DNA of 64,000 nucleotides from contig JAJYVF010000022.1 of the NCBI GenBank assembly GCA_021792135.1, positions 1 through 64,000 of the forward strand. Direction: 5' to 3'. Made by a program: the position numbers and the translations under genes. The notes under the pieces are model-generated. The model was not told where the DNA came from and did not search any database. It saw nothing but the letters and a program-made list of their open reading frames with translations. This document shows, one piece after another, positions 27,582-39,224 of this stretch (position 1 is its first letter; every line of letters begins with the position of its first letter). This DNA is from Acidobacteriota bacterium (lineage in GTDB: Bacteria > Acidobacteriota > Terriglobia > Terriglobales > Acidobacteriaceae).

Positions 27582-28502
27582 TCAGGAGCGGGCGAGATCG
27601 GCGAGGGCCAGGGTCAGGAGGCGGGAATTGTTGAGGGACGCGGGGCGGCGGATGGTCATGCCCAGTCTGGCGGCGTAGTCGCGGAAGCCGATGTCGATGT
27701 CGTAGAGGATTTCGACGTGATCGCAGAGGAAGCCGATGGGCTGGACGACGAGATGCCGTACGCCCTGCTGATGAAGAGCGGTGAGGGTGTCTTCGACAGT
27801 GGGGCCGAGCCATGGCCCGCCGGACATTCCCTGGCTCTGAAAGGCGAAGTACCGGTGTGGCTCCGGGACGCCCGCGCGGCCGGCCACGAGGGACGCGGTG
27901 AGTTTGGCTTCGACAGGATAGGGATCCGGAGGCTGCGGCGATCCGTTTGGATCGTTGGCCGGCGGCGCAAGGACCGTCCGGCAGGGGACGCTGTGAGCGG
28001 TGAAGAGAACGGGCGGGGCCTGGCCCAGTTCGGCTGTCCAGGGCTCGCGCGTGCCGCGGAGGCGTTCGGCGAAAGCCTCGATGAGCTGGGGGTGGTCGGC
28101 CCAGTCTTCAACGAAGTGCAGAGCGAAGTGGCCTTCGGCGGCCGCGAAGACCGCGCGCCGATAGAGACCAACGCTGGTGCGGGAATTCTGCGGAGCGAGG
28201 CAGATGACGACGGCGCGCGTGATACCGTCGGCGCGCATCTGCGCGACGACGTCGGCGATGTACGGCTTCCAGTTGCGCATGCCGACGTAGACGGGCACGC
28301 CGATCTCCTGCTGCAGCAGACGGCCCTGCTCCATGGTGAGCGGCGTGAGCGGGCTGCCCCCGATGAGTGTGAAGCGATGGCGGACCTCCTCGATGACAGA
28401 GTCGGGGAGCGGACGGCCGCCGGTGACGCGCTTCAGGTATTCGGGAATTTCGTCGGCGGAATCGGGCGTGCCGTGCGCGAGGAGCAGAACCGCGTCAGGC
28501 AT
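27582..28502 (-). CDS. hemH: Ferrochelatase
   Basis: A 306-residue ferrochelatase-fold protein inserting iron in the last steps of haem synthesis. LLLAHGTPDSADEIPEYLKRV is the family opening. VGMRNWKPYIADVV and the metal-site segments FTAHSVPC and VQPIGFLCDHVEILYDID follow. The histidine and glutamate in HVEILYD correspond to the conserved DHxE/DI region. It starts at 28502 inside the end of hemE (8 nt overlap), so the two are translationally coupled. Whether it uses protoporphyrin or coproporphyrin cannot be told from sequence alone. Confidence 0.92.
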   Translation of the reverse strand: MPDAVLLLAHGTPDSADEIPEYLKRVTGGRPLPDSVIEEVRHRFTLIGGSPLTPLTMEQGRLLQQEIGVPVYVGMRNWKPYIADVVAQMRADGITRAVVICLAPQNSRTSVGLYRRAVFAAAEGHFALHFVEDWADHPQLIEAFAERLRGTREPWTAELGQAPPVLFTAHSVPCRTVLAPPANDPNGSPQPPDPYPVEAKLTASLVAGRAGVPEPHRYFAFQSQGMSGGPWLGPTVEDTLTALHQQGVRHLVVQPIGFLCDHVEILYDIDIGFRDYAARLGMTIRRPASLNNSRLLTLALADLARS

Positions 28503-29577
28503 GGCGCGGATCCTGATGGGAAGCCGACGGCGCGTATTCGCGCACGAAGCGCACAACGGCCTGCACGTTTTCGACCGGGGTGTTGGGAACGATGCCGTGT
28601 CCGAGATTAAAGATGTGACCGGGACGCCCCGCGGCCTGCGCCAGAATCTGATGAACCCGGGTGCGGAGAAGCTCCTGATCGGCGAAGAGGGTGATGGGAT
28701 CCAGATTCCCCTGGACAGCGCAGGCGTAGTCGAGAGTCCGCCAGGCGCGATCGAGAGGGGTGCGCCAGTCGAGGCCAAGAACGTCGGCACCAGTTTCGCG
28801 CATGGCGGGGAGCAGACTCGCGGTGTCAACGCCGAAGTAGATGACGGGCACGCCCAGCGCCTGCACTTCGCGGACGAGGTTGCGGGTGGCAGACAGAACG
28901 AAGTCGCGATAGTCGGGAACGGCGAGCGCCCCGGCCCAGCTGTCGAAGATCTGGATAACCTCGGCTCCGGCGGCGACCTGCTGCGCGGCAAAGTCCCGCA
29001 GCACGAGCACAAGCTTGTCGAGGAGCTTCCGCCAGGCATCCGGCTGGCGGTACATGAGCTTCTTGGTTTCGATGTAGTGGCGGGAGCCACCGCCTTCGAT
29101 CATGTAGCTGGCCAGGGTGAAGGGCGCGCCGCAGAATCCAATGAGGCCGATGCGCTCACCGAAATGCGCGGCGACGCGCTGAATGGCTTCGGCGACATAG
29201 CTGAGCTCGCCGGCGCGCGTGGTTTGCAGCGACTCGATATCGGCGAGAGTGCGGAGGGGCTTGTGAATGACGGGACCTTCGCCGGCCTGGAATTCGAAGT
29301 CGAGGCCCATGCACTCCAGCGGCAGCAGCAGATCGGCGAAGATAATCGCCGCGTCGACGTCGAGTTTTTCCGCGGCAGTGATGGTGACCTCGGCCGCGAG
29401 CTCCGGGCGTTTGCAGATGTCGAGCAGCGAGTGATGGCGGCGGACCGCCATATATTCCGGCATGTAGCGTCCCGCCTGGCGCAGGAACCAGACAGGAGTG
29501 CGATCGACCGGTTGCCGCAAACAGGCGCGAACCAGACGCGTGCCGCGCAGGGAAATTTCAGGATTCGTCAGAGACAT
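28495..29577 (-). CDS. hemE: Uroporphyrinogen decarboxylase
   Basis: A 360-residue enzyme that converts uroporphyrinogen III to coproporphyrinogen III. Signature 1 is PVWFLRQAGRYMPEY. Further conserved text: IIFADLLLPLECMGL, GFCGAPFTLASYMIEGG, IQIFDSWAGAL, and FNLGHGIVPNTPVENV with the active-site histidine. Start at 29577 (SLTNPEISLRGTRLV) fits the family better than the longer frame. It overlaps hemH by 8 nt in a hemE-hemH unit; no other haem genes are adjacent. Confidence 0.94.
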   Translation of the reverse strand: MSLTNPEISLRGTRLVRACLRQPVDRTPVWFLRQAGRYMPEYMAVRRHHSLLDICKRPELAAEVTITAAEKLDVDAAIIFADLLLPLECMGLDFEFQAGEGPVIHKPLRTLADIESLQTTRAGELSYVAEAIQRVAAHFGERIGLIGFCGAPFTLASYMIEGGGSRHYIETKKLMYRQPDAWRKLLDKLVLVLRDFAAQQVAAGAEVIQIFDSWAGALAVPDYRDFVLSATRNLVREVQALGVPVIYFGVDTASLLPAMRETGADVLGLDWRTPLDRAWRTLDYACAVQGNLDPITLFADQELLRTRVHQILAQAAGRPGHIFNLGHGIVPNTPVENVQAVVRFVREYAPSASHQDPRHA

Positions 29578-29677
29578 GAGCCGTGCGAGAAAAGGGTAGC
29601 AGGTAGTGACGTTCGGCGGAAATAGCGGCAATGCGCCCGGACCCTCGCGGCTTCAGGTCCGGGCCTGGATCGCCGGC

Positions 29678-30145
29678 TCAGCGGCTGCGCGATGAGGACT
29701 TCTTGCGCGAGCTGCGGCTGGAACTGCCCGAGGAGCTTTTTTTGCCGGAGCTTTTGGTGGAGCGGCCCTTCGACGAGCTGCGCGATGTGCTGCGATGCGA
29801 GCGCGAGGAGCTGTTGCTGCGGGATTTGCCTGACCCGCTGCGCGAGCGCGAGGAGCTGCTGCGCGATGTGCTGCGGTGGGAGCCCGAACCGGAGCTGCTC
29901 TTCTTCGCGCTGTTTTTTGCAGAGGAGCGTCTGCGCGGAGACGGCGGTACTTTTGCGCCCTCGCGGCGCGCTTCGGAAAGGCCGATAGCGATCGCCTGTT
30001 TGGGGTTGGAGACCTTCTTTCCGCTGCGGCCGCTTTTGAGCTTGCCCTGCTTCATTTCGCGCATTTCTTCGTGCACCTTCTGCTGCGCTTTAGGACCGTA
30101 GCGCCTGCCTCCCGAGGACTTACCGGAACTTTTTTTGGTTGCCAT
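29678..30145 (-). CDS. Ser/Lys/Arg-rich basic protein with DUF6496-like domain
   Basis: A 155-residue highly basic protein. Residues about 14-68 hold the conserved part: RRYGPKAQQKVHEEMREMKQ, GKLKSGRSGKKVSNPKQAIA and IGLSEARREGAKVP, as in DUF6496 proteins. From about residue 70 to the end it is low-complexity SSR/KSS repeats resembling histone-tail-like or SR-rich segments. DNA or RNA binding is a reasonable inference; function is unknown. The repeated tail is encoded by near-repetitive AGC/CGC codons prone to slippage. Confidence 0.75.
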   Translation of the reverse strand: MATKKSSGKSSGGRRYGPKAQQKVHEEMREMKQGKLKSGRSGKKVSNPKQAIAIGLSEARREGAKVPPSPRRRSSAKNSAKKSSSGSGSHRSTSRSSSSRSRSGSGKSRSNSSSRSHRSTSRSSSKGRSTKSSGKKSSSGSSSRSSRKKSSSRSR

Positions 30146-30244
30146 AAGACATTCTCCCTTCTTGTGATTGGGAAGCGGCGCAGGATGCTCAGGTTGCGCG
30201 AGGAGACGCGGCTCGCCGGAAAATCCGTATCCCGACAGGCAACC

Positions 30245-31768
30245 TCAGAGCGCCGCGGCGGCGGGAAGAATGTCTTCGACGTCGATCCACTGCGTCGGGT
30301 AATCGCCGGTGTAGCAGGCGACGCAGAACCTGTTCCCTTCGCCCCCGTCGCACGCCTTTTGTAACCCTTCCAGTGACAAATAGGCGAGCGAATCGGCTTC
30401 CACGAAGCGGCGGATCTCCTCGATCGTCTTGTTGGCGGCGATCAGCTCCGACTGGCGCGGCGTGTCCACTCCGTAGAAGCAGGGCGAAATGGTGGGCGGG
30501 CAGCTGATGCGCATGTGCACTTCGGTCGCTCCGGCCTGGCGCACCATGCGCACGATCTTGCGGCTGGTGGTGCCGCGGATGATGGAATCGTCGATGAGGA
30601 TGATGCGGCGGCCTTCCAGCAGATTGCGCACCGGGTTGAGCTTGAGCTTCACGCCGAAGTCGCGCACGCGCTGCTCCGGCTCGATGAAGGTGCGGCCGAC
30701 GTAGTGGTTGCGGATCAGGCCGAAGCGGAACGGAATGCCGCTTTCCGCGGCGTAGCCGATCGCCGCGGTCACGCCGGAATCAGGGACGGGGACGACAAGA
30801 TCGGCGTCCACATGGGATTCGCGGGCGAGCTGGCGGCCCATCTGTTCCCGGCTTTCCTGCACCCAGCGGCCGTAGATTTTGCTGTCGGGGCGCGCGAAGT
30901 AGACATGCTCGAAGATGCAGCTGGTCTGATTCGGCGGCGCGTACTGGCGCGAGGTCACGCCGTCTTCAGTGACCATCACCAGTTCGCCGGGGAGAACGTC
31001 GCGTTCGTATTTGGCGCGCAGCAGATCGAAGGCGCAGGTCTCCGAAGCGAAGACAATCGTGTCGGGGCCATCGGGATTGTGGATGCGGCCCATGGAGAGC
31101 GGGCGGAAGCCATGGGGATCGCGCGCGGCAAAGATGCGGTCGCGCGTCATCATGACGATCGAGAAGGCGCCTTCTACCTGACGGAGAGAATCGGCGATGG
31201 CGTCGACGAGAGTCGTGGCATGGGAATGCGCGATGAGCTGAACGATGATCTCGGAGTCGCTGGTGGTCTGAAAGAACGCGCCTTTGCGCTCGAGGTGCAC
31301 ACGCAGATTGCCGAGGTTCACCAGATTGCCGTTGTGGGCGATGGCGATGAGACCCTTGGTGGACTCCACCCGGATCGGCTGCGCATTGAGCAGCGCGGAG
31401 TCGCCGGTGGTGGAGTAGCGCGTGTGGCCGATGGCCATGTTGCCCTTGAGGCGCGCGAGCACATCGTCGGTAAAGATTTCCGAGACGAGGCCCATGCCCT
31501 TGATGTTGGAGAGGTGGGTGCCGTCGGCGGTGGCGATGCCGGCGGATTCCTGTCCGCGATGCTGCAGGGCGTAGAGGGCGAGGTAGGCCTGGCGGGAGGC
31601 GTCGGGGTGGCCGTGGATGGCGACCACTCCGCAGTGTTCGCGGAGCTTGGGATCTTCTGCCTCAGGGGCTGAAGCCCCCTGATCTGACGTCGAAACGGCA
31701 CGACTCAAGTCGTGCCCTGATACAAAGCCTGGCTCGTGGCCGGGAAGACCTTCGATGAGGAGGTGCAT
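30245..31768 (-). CDS. purF: Amidophosphoribosyltransferase with repeat-derived propeptide
   Basis: A 507-residue enzyme making phosphoribosylamine, the first committed step of purine synthesis. The glutaminase nucleophile is C46 (REHCGVVAIHGHPD), exposed after removal of a 45-residue propeptide; typical propeptides are about 10 residues. The glutaminase (LQHRGQESAGIAT) is followed by the PRPP loop ILIDDSIIRGTT and by Fe-S-type cysteines (SCPPTISPCFYGVD, FCVACYTGDYP). ATG 31768 overlaps the purL stop (TGATG), so they are coupled. About half of the propeptide is encoded by a palindromic repeat (31662-31726), so the extension looks like a later insertion that was kept in frame. Confidence 0.93.
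   Translation of the reverse strand: MHLLIEGLPGHEPGFVSGHDLSRAVSTSDQGASAPEAEDPKLREHCGVVAIHGHPDASRQAYLALYALQHRGQESAGIATADGTHLSNIKGMGLVSEIFTDDVLARLKGNMAIGHTRYSTTGDSALLNAQPIRVESTKGLIAIAHNGNLVNLGNLRVHLERKGAFFQTTSDSEIIVQLIAHSHATTLVDAIADSLRQVEGAFSIVMMTRDRIFAARDPHGFRPLSMGRIHNPDGPDTIVFASETCAFDLLRAKYERDVLPGELVMVTEDGVTSRQYAPPNQTSCIFEHVYFARPDSKIYGRWVQESREQMGRQLARESHVDADLVVPVPDSGVTAAIGYAAESGIPFRFGLIRNHYVGRTFIEPEQRVRDFGVKLKLNPVRNLLEGRRIILIDDSIIRGTTSRKIVRMVRQAGATEVHMRISCPPTISPCFYGVDTPRQSELIAANKTIEEIRRFVEADSLAYLSLEGLQKACDGGEGNRFCVACYTGDYPTQWIDVEDILPAAAAL
31662..31726. repeat. Bipartite palindromic repeat inside purF
   Basis: Two perfect hairpins: GGGGCT-GA-AGCCCC at 31665-31678 and GGCACGACT-CA-AGTCGTGCC at 31697-31716, with an 18-bp spacer. 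On the minus strand it is translated as GHDLSRAVSTSDQGASAPEA, most of the PurF propeptide upstream of the catalytic cysteine. It shares its plan with 19361-19431. Confidence 0.7.
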
Positions 31769-34146
31769 CACGCGAACACCTCGCCGGCGAGCTGGGATTC
31801 GATGTATTCCGCCCACGGCTTGCGCAGTTCTGAGGTTTGCGTGTCGATCAGCGTCTTCACCCCGCTCTTGCTGAGAGCGCTTTGGCCGGTCTCGGAGTCT
31901 TCGTTGATCGCGACGTGGAAACGGCCCTTCGTGACGGCTCCCAGTTGCCAGACGCGGATTTTGTCCCCCGAGAGGATCTGGCGAATGCGCGAAACTTCTT
32001 CAGGCAGACACGAAACGACCACCTGAGAAGCGTCTTCAGCGAAAAGGCTCAGGAGGCTGGAGCGTCCCGGCTGGTACGGGAGGGTGACGTCGACACCGGT
32101 TCCGGCGGCGAAGCAGCTTTTGGCCAGGGCCGTTGCGATTCCCCCGCCAGCAGCGTCGAGCGCCGCGTGGATCAGTCCGGCCTCGGCGAGGGCGGCCAGG
32201 CGGCGGTGCAGTTCGGCTTCGGCTTCGAGGTCGAGGGTTGGTGGAGTTCCCCAAAACTCGCCGAAGATCGTCATGGCAAATTCCGACGAGCCAAATTCCC
32301 GGTGCGCGGAGTCAGCCGCGTCGTTGCCGCTGTCGAGCAGAAGCAAAGCATCACCCACGCGAGCGAGTTCCGCCGGGACGGTCTTCGTCACATCGTCCAG
32401 GATTCCCACGACTCCGAAGACGGGCGTGGGGTAAATGCCTTCGCCCTTCGTCTCGTTATAGAGCGAGACGTTGCCGCCGGTGATGGGCGTGCCCAGCGCG
32501 TTGCAGGCTTCGGCGATGCCATCGACGGCCGCTGAAAACTGCGCCATGATCTCGGGCTTCTCGGGATTGCCGAAGTTGAGGCAGTTGGTGGCGGCGACGG
32601 GGGTAGCGCCGGTGCAGGCGACTTTGCGGGCGGCTTCGGCAACCGCGTGCATAGCTCCCAGTTTGGGATCCAGATAACACCAGCGTCCATTCCCCGCAAG
32701 CGCCATTGCCAGGCCGCGCTCATGGCCCGGGGTGCCCGTGCCTTTGATGCGCATGACGCCGGCTTCTCCGCCCGGTCCCTGGACGGTGTTGGTCTGGACC
32801 ATGCTGTCGTACTGCTCGTAGACCCAGCGCTTCGAGCAGATGTTGGGTGAGGCGAGGAGCTTTTTGAGGTCGGCGGTGTAGTCGCGCGGCTTCCGCAGTT
32901 CTTCGAGGACATGCGCAGGCGGATCGAGCGGTACTTTGATCTGCCCGGGGCGCGACCAGCTTCCAACCGGCCGATGGTAGACCGGGGCTTCGTCGGTGAG
33001 CGACTGGTTGGGGATGTCGGCCACGAGCTCGCCGTGATGGGTGATGCGGAGGCGCGGCTCGCGGATGACCTCGCCGACGATGACCCCTTCGAGGCCCCAC
33101 TTGTCGAAGACACTCAGGATCTCCTGCTCGCGTCCCTTTTCGGCAACCAGCAGCATGCGCTCCTGCGATTCGCTGAGCATCATCTCGTAGGCGGTCATGC
33201 CGGTTTCGCGCTGGGGGATACGGTCGAGATTCATCTCGATGCCGACTCCGCCGCGCGCGCCCATCTCACAGCTGGAACTGGTGAGGCCGGCGGCCCCCAT
33301 GTCCTGAATGCCGACGACGGCGCCGGTCTGCATGGCTTCGAGGCAGGCCTCGAGGAGCAGCTTCTCCATGAAAGGGTCGCCGACCTGGACATTGGGGCGC
33401 TTCTGCTCGGATCCTTCCTTAAATTCCTCGCTGGCCATCGTCGCGCCGTGGATGCCGTCGCGGCCGGTGCGGGCGCCGACGTAGATGACGGGGTTTCCGA
33501 TGCCGGTCGCCCTGGCGTAAAAGATCTCGTCGCGACGGACTAATCCAAGCGCGAAGGCATTGACCAGGGGATTGCCCGAGTAGCAGGGCTCGAATTTCGT
33601 TTCGCCCCCGAGGTTGGGCACGCCGAAGCAGTTGCCGTAGCCGGCGATGCCGTGGACCACGCCTTCGACCACGGAGTGGTTCTTGCGGATGAGCTCTTCG
33701 GGAGTCTTGCCGTCCTGCTCGAGGGGCCCAAAGCGGAGCGAGTCCATCACGGCCAGCGGCCGCGCCCCCATGGTGAAGATGTCGCGCAGGATGCCGCCCA
33801 CGCCGGTGGCGGCTCCCTGGTAGGGCTCGATGTAGCTGGGGTGGTTGTGAGACTCGATTTTGAAGGCGCAGGCCCAGCCGTCGCCCACGTCGATGATGCC
33901 GGCGTTCTCGCCGGGGCCCTGGACCACCAGCTTGCTGCGCGTGGGCAGGCGGCGGAGATGCACTTTGCTGGACTTGTAGGAGCAGTGCTCGCTCCACATG
34001 ACGCTGTAAATGCCCAGCTCGGTAAGCGAGGGGGTGCGGCCGAGGGCGTCCTCGATGCGGCGGTACTCGTCCGGAGTAATGCCGTGTTGCGCGAGCAGCT
34101 CCGGGGTGATGGTGGCCGGTGGGGGCGCGGCGACGGAAGATTTCAT
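31768..34146 (-). CDS. purL: Phosphoribosylformylglycinamidine synthase, PurL subunit
   Basis: A 792-residue enzyme of the short PurL class that works with separate PurQ and PurS (not seen in this window). Motifs: [79 protein letters not shown] and [14 protein letters not shown]. Length agrees with the Bacillus-type PurL. Start at 34146 was chosen where the family begins; the open frame upstream to 34521 is antisense to the methyltransferase gene. It precedes purF with a TGATG overlap. Confidence 0.94.
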   Translation of the reverse strand: MKSSVAAPPPATITPELLAQHGITPDEYRRIEDALGRTPSLTELGIYSVMWSEHCSYKSSKVHLRRLPTRSKLVVQGPGENAGIIDVGDGWACAFKIESHNHPSYIEPYQGAATGVGGILRDIFTMGARPLAVMDSLRFGPLEQDGKTPEELIRKNHSVVEGVVHGIAGYGNCFGVPNLGGETKFEPCYSGNPLVNAFALGLVRRDEIFYARATGIGNPVIYVGARTGRDGIHGATMASEEFKEGSEQKRPNVQVGDPFMEKLLLEACLEAMQTGAVVGIQDMGAAGLTSSSCEMGARGGVGIEMNLDRIPQRETGMTAYEMMLSESQERMLLVAEKGREQEILSVFDKWGLEGVIVGEVIREPRLRITHHGELVADIPNQSLTDEAPVYHRPVGSWSRPGQIKVPLDPPAHVLEELRKPRDYTADLKKLLASPNICSKRWVYEQYDSMVQTNTVQGPGGEAGVMRIKGTGTPGHERGLAMALAGNGRWCYLDPKLGAMHAVAEAARKVACTGATPVAATNCLNFGNPEKPEIMAQFSAAVDGIAEACNALGTPITGGNVSLYNETKGEGIYPTPVFGVVGILDDVTKTVPAELARVGDALLLLDSGNDAADSAHREFGSSEFAMTIFGEFWGTPPTLDLEAEAELHRRLAALAEAGLIHAALDAAGGGIATALAKSCFAAGTGVDVTLPYQPGRSSLLSLFAEDASQVVVSCLPEEVSRIRQILSGDKIRVWQLGAVTKGRFHVAINEDSETGQSALSKSGVKTLIDTQTSELRKPWAEYIESQLAGEVFA

Positions 34147-34324
34147 GGCCGTTTCAAGACTATTGTCGCATGCGGCCAAAAAGTGGAATGCGGAGCCGGG
34201 ACCTGGCGGACGGGTGGCCGAGGCCCAGCCTGCGCCGGGAGCGAGCGAACTCCGGCGCCACTGGGACGTATAGGATGGAAGCTGGCCATCCGCAGGGTGC
34301 GGCAACACACTCCGGGAGGATCCC

Positions 34325-34888
34325 ATGGCGAGATGTGTCTGCCCGTGGTGGATGGGGCCGTTGCTCCTCAACCCTCTGCGTCGATGGAGGCTCAGGCCGG
34401 AGCGGTTGCTGGGCCCCTGGGTCCACGAAGGCATGACCGTCCTTGAGCCGGGGCCGGGCATGGGCTTTTGTACCGTTACGCTGGCCCACATCGTGGGTCT
34501 GTCGGGTCGCGTGATTGCCATCGATATCCAGCCCCGTATGCTCGATGGGCTGAGAAAGCGCCTGGCCCGGAAGGGCGTGCTCGATCGCGTCGAGACCCGG
34601 CTGGCGATGCGCGAATCTTTAGGGATCGCGGACCTGGCAGGCAGCGTGGATTTCGTGCTGGCCTTCGCGATGGTTCACGAGACTCCCTCGGCAGAGAAGT
34701 TCTTTCGGGAGACTGCGGTGGTCATGAAACCGGGTGCCTCTCTCTTGCTGGTCGAGCCCATGGGCCACATCAGCGCGGAGTTCTTTACCACCGAAGTGGA
34801 AGCCGCGCGAGCCGCGGGGCTGGTTGAGGCAGAGGGTCCGGACATTCCGGGGAACCGAACGGCGATTCTGCGGAAACCGCTGGGGTAA
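34325..34888 (+). CDS. Class I SAM-dependent methyltransferase
   Basis: A 187-residue methyltransferase. GGAGGA 7 nt upstream of ATG 34325 fixes the start. [20 protein letters not shown] is motif [20 protein letters not shown] motif [22 protein letters not shown] motif IV, and [15 protein letters not shown] motif VI. The N-terminus [17 protein letters not shown] is unusual and cysteine-containing. The fold is clear but the acceptor (small molecule or lipid) is not. It is divergent from purL. Confidence 0.78.
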   Translation: MARCVCPWWMGPLLLNPLRRWRLRPERLLGPWVHEGMTVLEPGPGMGFCTVTLAHIVGLSGRVIAIDIQPRMLDGLRKRLARKGVLDRVETRLAMRESLGIADLAGSVDFVLAFAMVHETPSAEKFFRETAVVMKPGASLLLVEPMGHISAEFFTTEVEAARAAGLVEAEGPDIPGNRTAILRKPLG

Positions 34889-34904
34889 GTACAGTTCCGC
34901 CCCC

Positions 34905-35735
34905 TCAGGAGGCCGGGACGGGAACAGCGGCGGCCTGGTGGATGGCCAGCAGCGTTTCGAGGAGCGGTCTGAGATTCCTGAGGTCGAGGGCGTTGGCGCC
35001 GTCGGATTTGGCCTGGGCGGGGTTGTCGTGGACCTCGAGGAAGAGGCCGTCGATGCCGGCGGCGACGGCGGCGCGGGCCAGCAGAGGGATGAATTCGGGC
35101 TGGCCGCCGGAGACGCCGTTGGCTCCGGAGGGGATCTGCACGGAGTGGGTGGCGTCGAAGACGACAGGCGCGAAGGCACGCATGATGGCCAGCGAGCGCA
35201 TATCCACGACGAGGTTGTTGTAGCCGAAGGTGGCGCCGCGTTCGGTGAGGAAGACGCGGGGATTGCCGGTTGTGGCGACCTTCTCGACGGCGTGGCGCAT
35301 GTCCCAGGGGGCGACGAACTGGCCCTTCTTGACGTTGACGGCGCGGCCGGTGCGGCCGGCGGCGAGGAGGAGGTCGGTCTGGCGGCAGAGGAAGGCGGGG
35401 ATCTGGAGGACGTCGGCGCCTTCGGCGGCGATCTCGCAGTGGCCGGGCTCGTGCACATCGGTGAGGACCGGCAGCCCCGTGGCTTCGGCAAGGCGGCGGA
35501 GGATGGCCGTGCCTTCGATCAGCCCGGGGCCGCGGAAGCTGGTGATCGACGTGCGGTTGGCCTTGTCCCACGACGCCTTGAAAATGTATGGGACATCGAG
35601 ATCGGCGGTGATGCGCTGGATGGCATCGGCCATGGTGCGGACGTGGGTTTCGCTCTCGATGACGCAGGGTCCGGCGATGAGGAAGAGGCGGCCGCCGCCG
35701 ATGCGGACCGGTCCGATCTCGAATTCGGGGTTCAC
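34905..35735 (-). CDS. kdsA: 3-deoxy-8-phosphooctulonate synthase (class II, metal type)
   Basis: A 276-residue enzyme that joins arabinose-5-phosphate and PEP to make KDO-8-phosphate for lipopolysaccharide. FLIAGPCVIESE contains C24, the metal-ligand cysteine of class II enzymes (class I has Asn). Other motifs: FKASWDKANRTS, GLPVLTDVHEP, LQIPAFLCRQTDLL, VNVKKGQF and FLEVHDNPAQAKSDGAN. A KDO-making enzyme indicates a Gram-negative envelope. It is convergent with the methyltransferase gene (16 nt between stops). Confidence 0.94.
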   Translation of the reverse strand: MNPEFEIGPVRIGGGRLFLIAGPCVIESETHVRTMADAIQRITADLDVPYIFKASWDKANRTSITSFRGPGLIEGTAILRRLAEATGLPVLTDVHEPGHCEIAAEGADVLQIPAFLCRQTDLLLAAGRTGRAVNVKKGQFVAPWDMRHAVEKVATTGNPRVFLTERGATFGYNNLVVDMRSLAIMRAFAPVVFDATHSVQIPSGANGVSGGQPEFIPLLARAAVAAGIDGLFLEVHDNPAQAKSDGANALDLRNLRPLLETLLAIHQAAAVPVPAS

Positions 35736-35823
35736 AGGACCAGCGTATCGCTGACGAGGGCAGTTTGCTCGTTTTTGAGCCGCCGCTGCTGAGGGAGAAT
35801 GTTTTTTTTAAGGGGGTATCCGC

Positions 35824-35873
35824 AGATCCCTGATTCGGGGGATCTTCCGGGGTAATACCCTGGGGGTATTACC
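35824..35873. promoter_or_regulatory. Two adjacent perfect dyads upstream of kdsA
   Basis: AGATCCC (35824-35830) mirrors GGGATCT (35839-35845). Then GGTAATACCC-TGG-GGGTATTACC (35851-35873) is a perfect 10-bp dyad with a 3-bp centre. They lie 90-140 bp upstream of the kdsA start and could be operators or a short mobile palindrome. A run of eight T's stands at about 35803-35810. Confidence 0.4.
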
Positions 35874-35944
35874 CTCCCGACCCCCTGTTCCCACAAGCGA
35901 AAAGGCAGCCATTTCCGGAGCGTTTTCGTTGTTGCCCTCTATTT

Positions 35945-36019
35945 TCAGAATACCAAATCCGAAGCTCCGGAGCGCCAATTTTCCTGGCGCCGGAGCTGGT
36001 GTAAGTCTTGTGTTTTCAT
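35945..36019 (-). CDS. Candidate 24-residue small protein or leader peptide
   Basis: ATG at 36019 is preceded by a perfect GGAGGT 8 nt upstream (36028-36033), a stronger ribosome site than most genes here. The frame reads MKTQDLHQLRRQENW and then RSGASDLVF before TGA. The coding sequence itself contains a GC-rich inverted repeat (35963-35976 with 35985-35996, two-base bulge). It could be a leader peptide with an attenuator-like stem, or a microprotein. No homologue is known to me. Confidence 0.35.
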   Translation of the reverse strand: MKTQDLHQLRRQENWRSGASDLVF

Positions 36020-36240
36020 GGGCTATTACCTCCGTGCGATGGGGTGGGGCTTGACATCCCGGGCCATTCGGCGGCCACACTGCCCCGGATCCGCGTGCTG
36101 GCCGGAGTTTTCCAGGCGCGCGATGTGCTGGCTTTCAGGGCAGCCGGTCGTACGCCCGCGGCATGCGAGGACAGGATTGCGGGGCGGTGAGCGGGGATGC
36201 GCCGGCCGGCAGTGCGAGAAGGCGACGCTGGAACTTGTTA

Positions 36241-36642
36241 CTACTGGGCGGCCGGGGCCGCCTTCTTATGTTCCACGAAGATGTGTGCCTGATGACAACT
36301 CACACACGTCCTGCCTTTCATGAATGGATCAGACTTCAGTTGTGCCACCTGATCGCTGTGACAGGTGTCGCATGTGCTTAACCCCGGCCTGCCGGCGAAG
36401 TCGCTGGCTGTTGTCTCGCCGTGGCAGACGGTGCATTCGACGCCGTTGGCGGCATGCGGGCTGGCTTTCCATTGGTCATACACCACCTTATGGCAGCTGG
36501 CACAGGTATCCCCGGCTGGAATCAGCCGATGGAACACATGCGTAGCCTGGTCCTGCTGAGCAATGGCAGGATGGACGGAAGCAGCCAGGAAGAGAAAAGC
36601 GAGCAGGGCGGAACCGAACACACACGTGCGGAAACGATTCAC
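36241..36642 (-). CDS. Periplasmic four-haem cytochrome c
   Basis: A 133-residue exported multihaem cytochrome. The GTG start at 36642 was chosen because GGAGG lies 8 nt upstream and the signal peptide (VNRFRTCVFGSALLAFLFLA to AIAQQ) begins there. Four CxxCH haem sites are at C47-H51, C70-H74, C91-H95 and C113-H117, giving about one haem per 30 residues. Spare histidines (H36, H39, H63, H120, H125) can be the second ligands. It resembles NapC/NrfH-partner or small tetrahaem electron carriers. No oxidoreductase partner is adjacent. Confidence 0.85.
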   Translation of the reverse strand: MNRFRTCVFGSALLAFLFLAASVHPAIAQQDQATHVFHRLIPAGDTCASCHKVVYDQWKASPHAANGVECTVCHGETTASDFAGRPGLSTCDTCHSDQVAQLKSDPFMKGRTCVSCHQAHIFVEHKKAAPAAQ

Positions 36643-36856
36643 GGACAGGGCCTCCAGAGTACTGCGCCCCAGTATCAAACCGGCGATGTCCGCCGAGCAG
36701 TGATACCTGTCACGTTTCACCGGAATGCGATCTTCCACGGGCCGGGAGGCCTGGCCGGGGAACGGTCAGAAGCCTCGCGGGGTACCGCTGTCTGTACGGA
36801 GGCGCAGAGGCAGGCGCCAGGGGGCCGCGATCCGGACTCCGGCGGCGGCGCAGGGG

Positions 36857-39224
<2,368 letters not shown>

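Noticed and set aside
36051-36081. TTGACA with a CACACT-like -10 on the plus strand
   Set aside because: No plus-strand gene follows before the convergent cytochrome gene, and the -10 match and spacing are poor.
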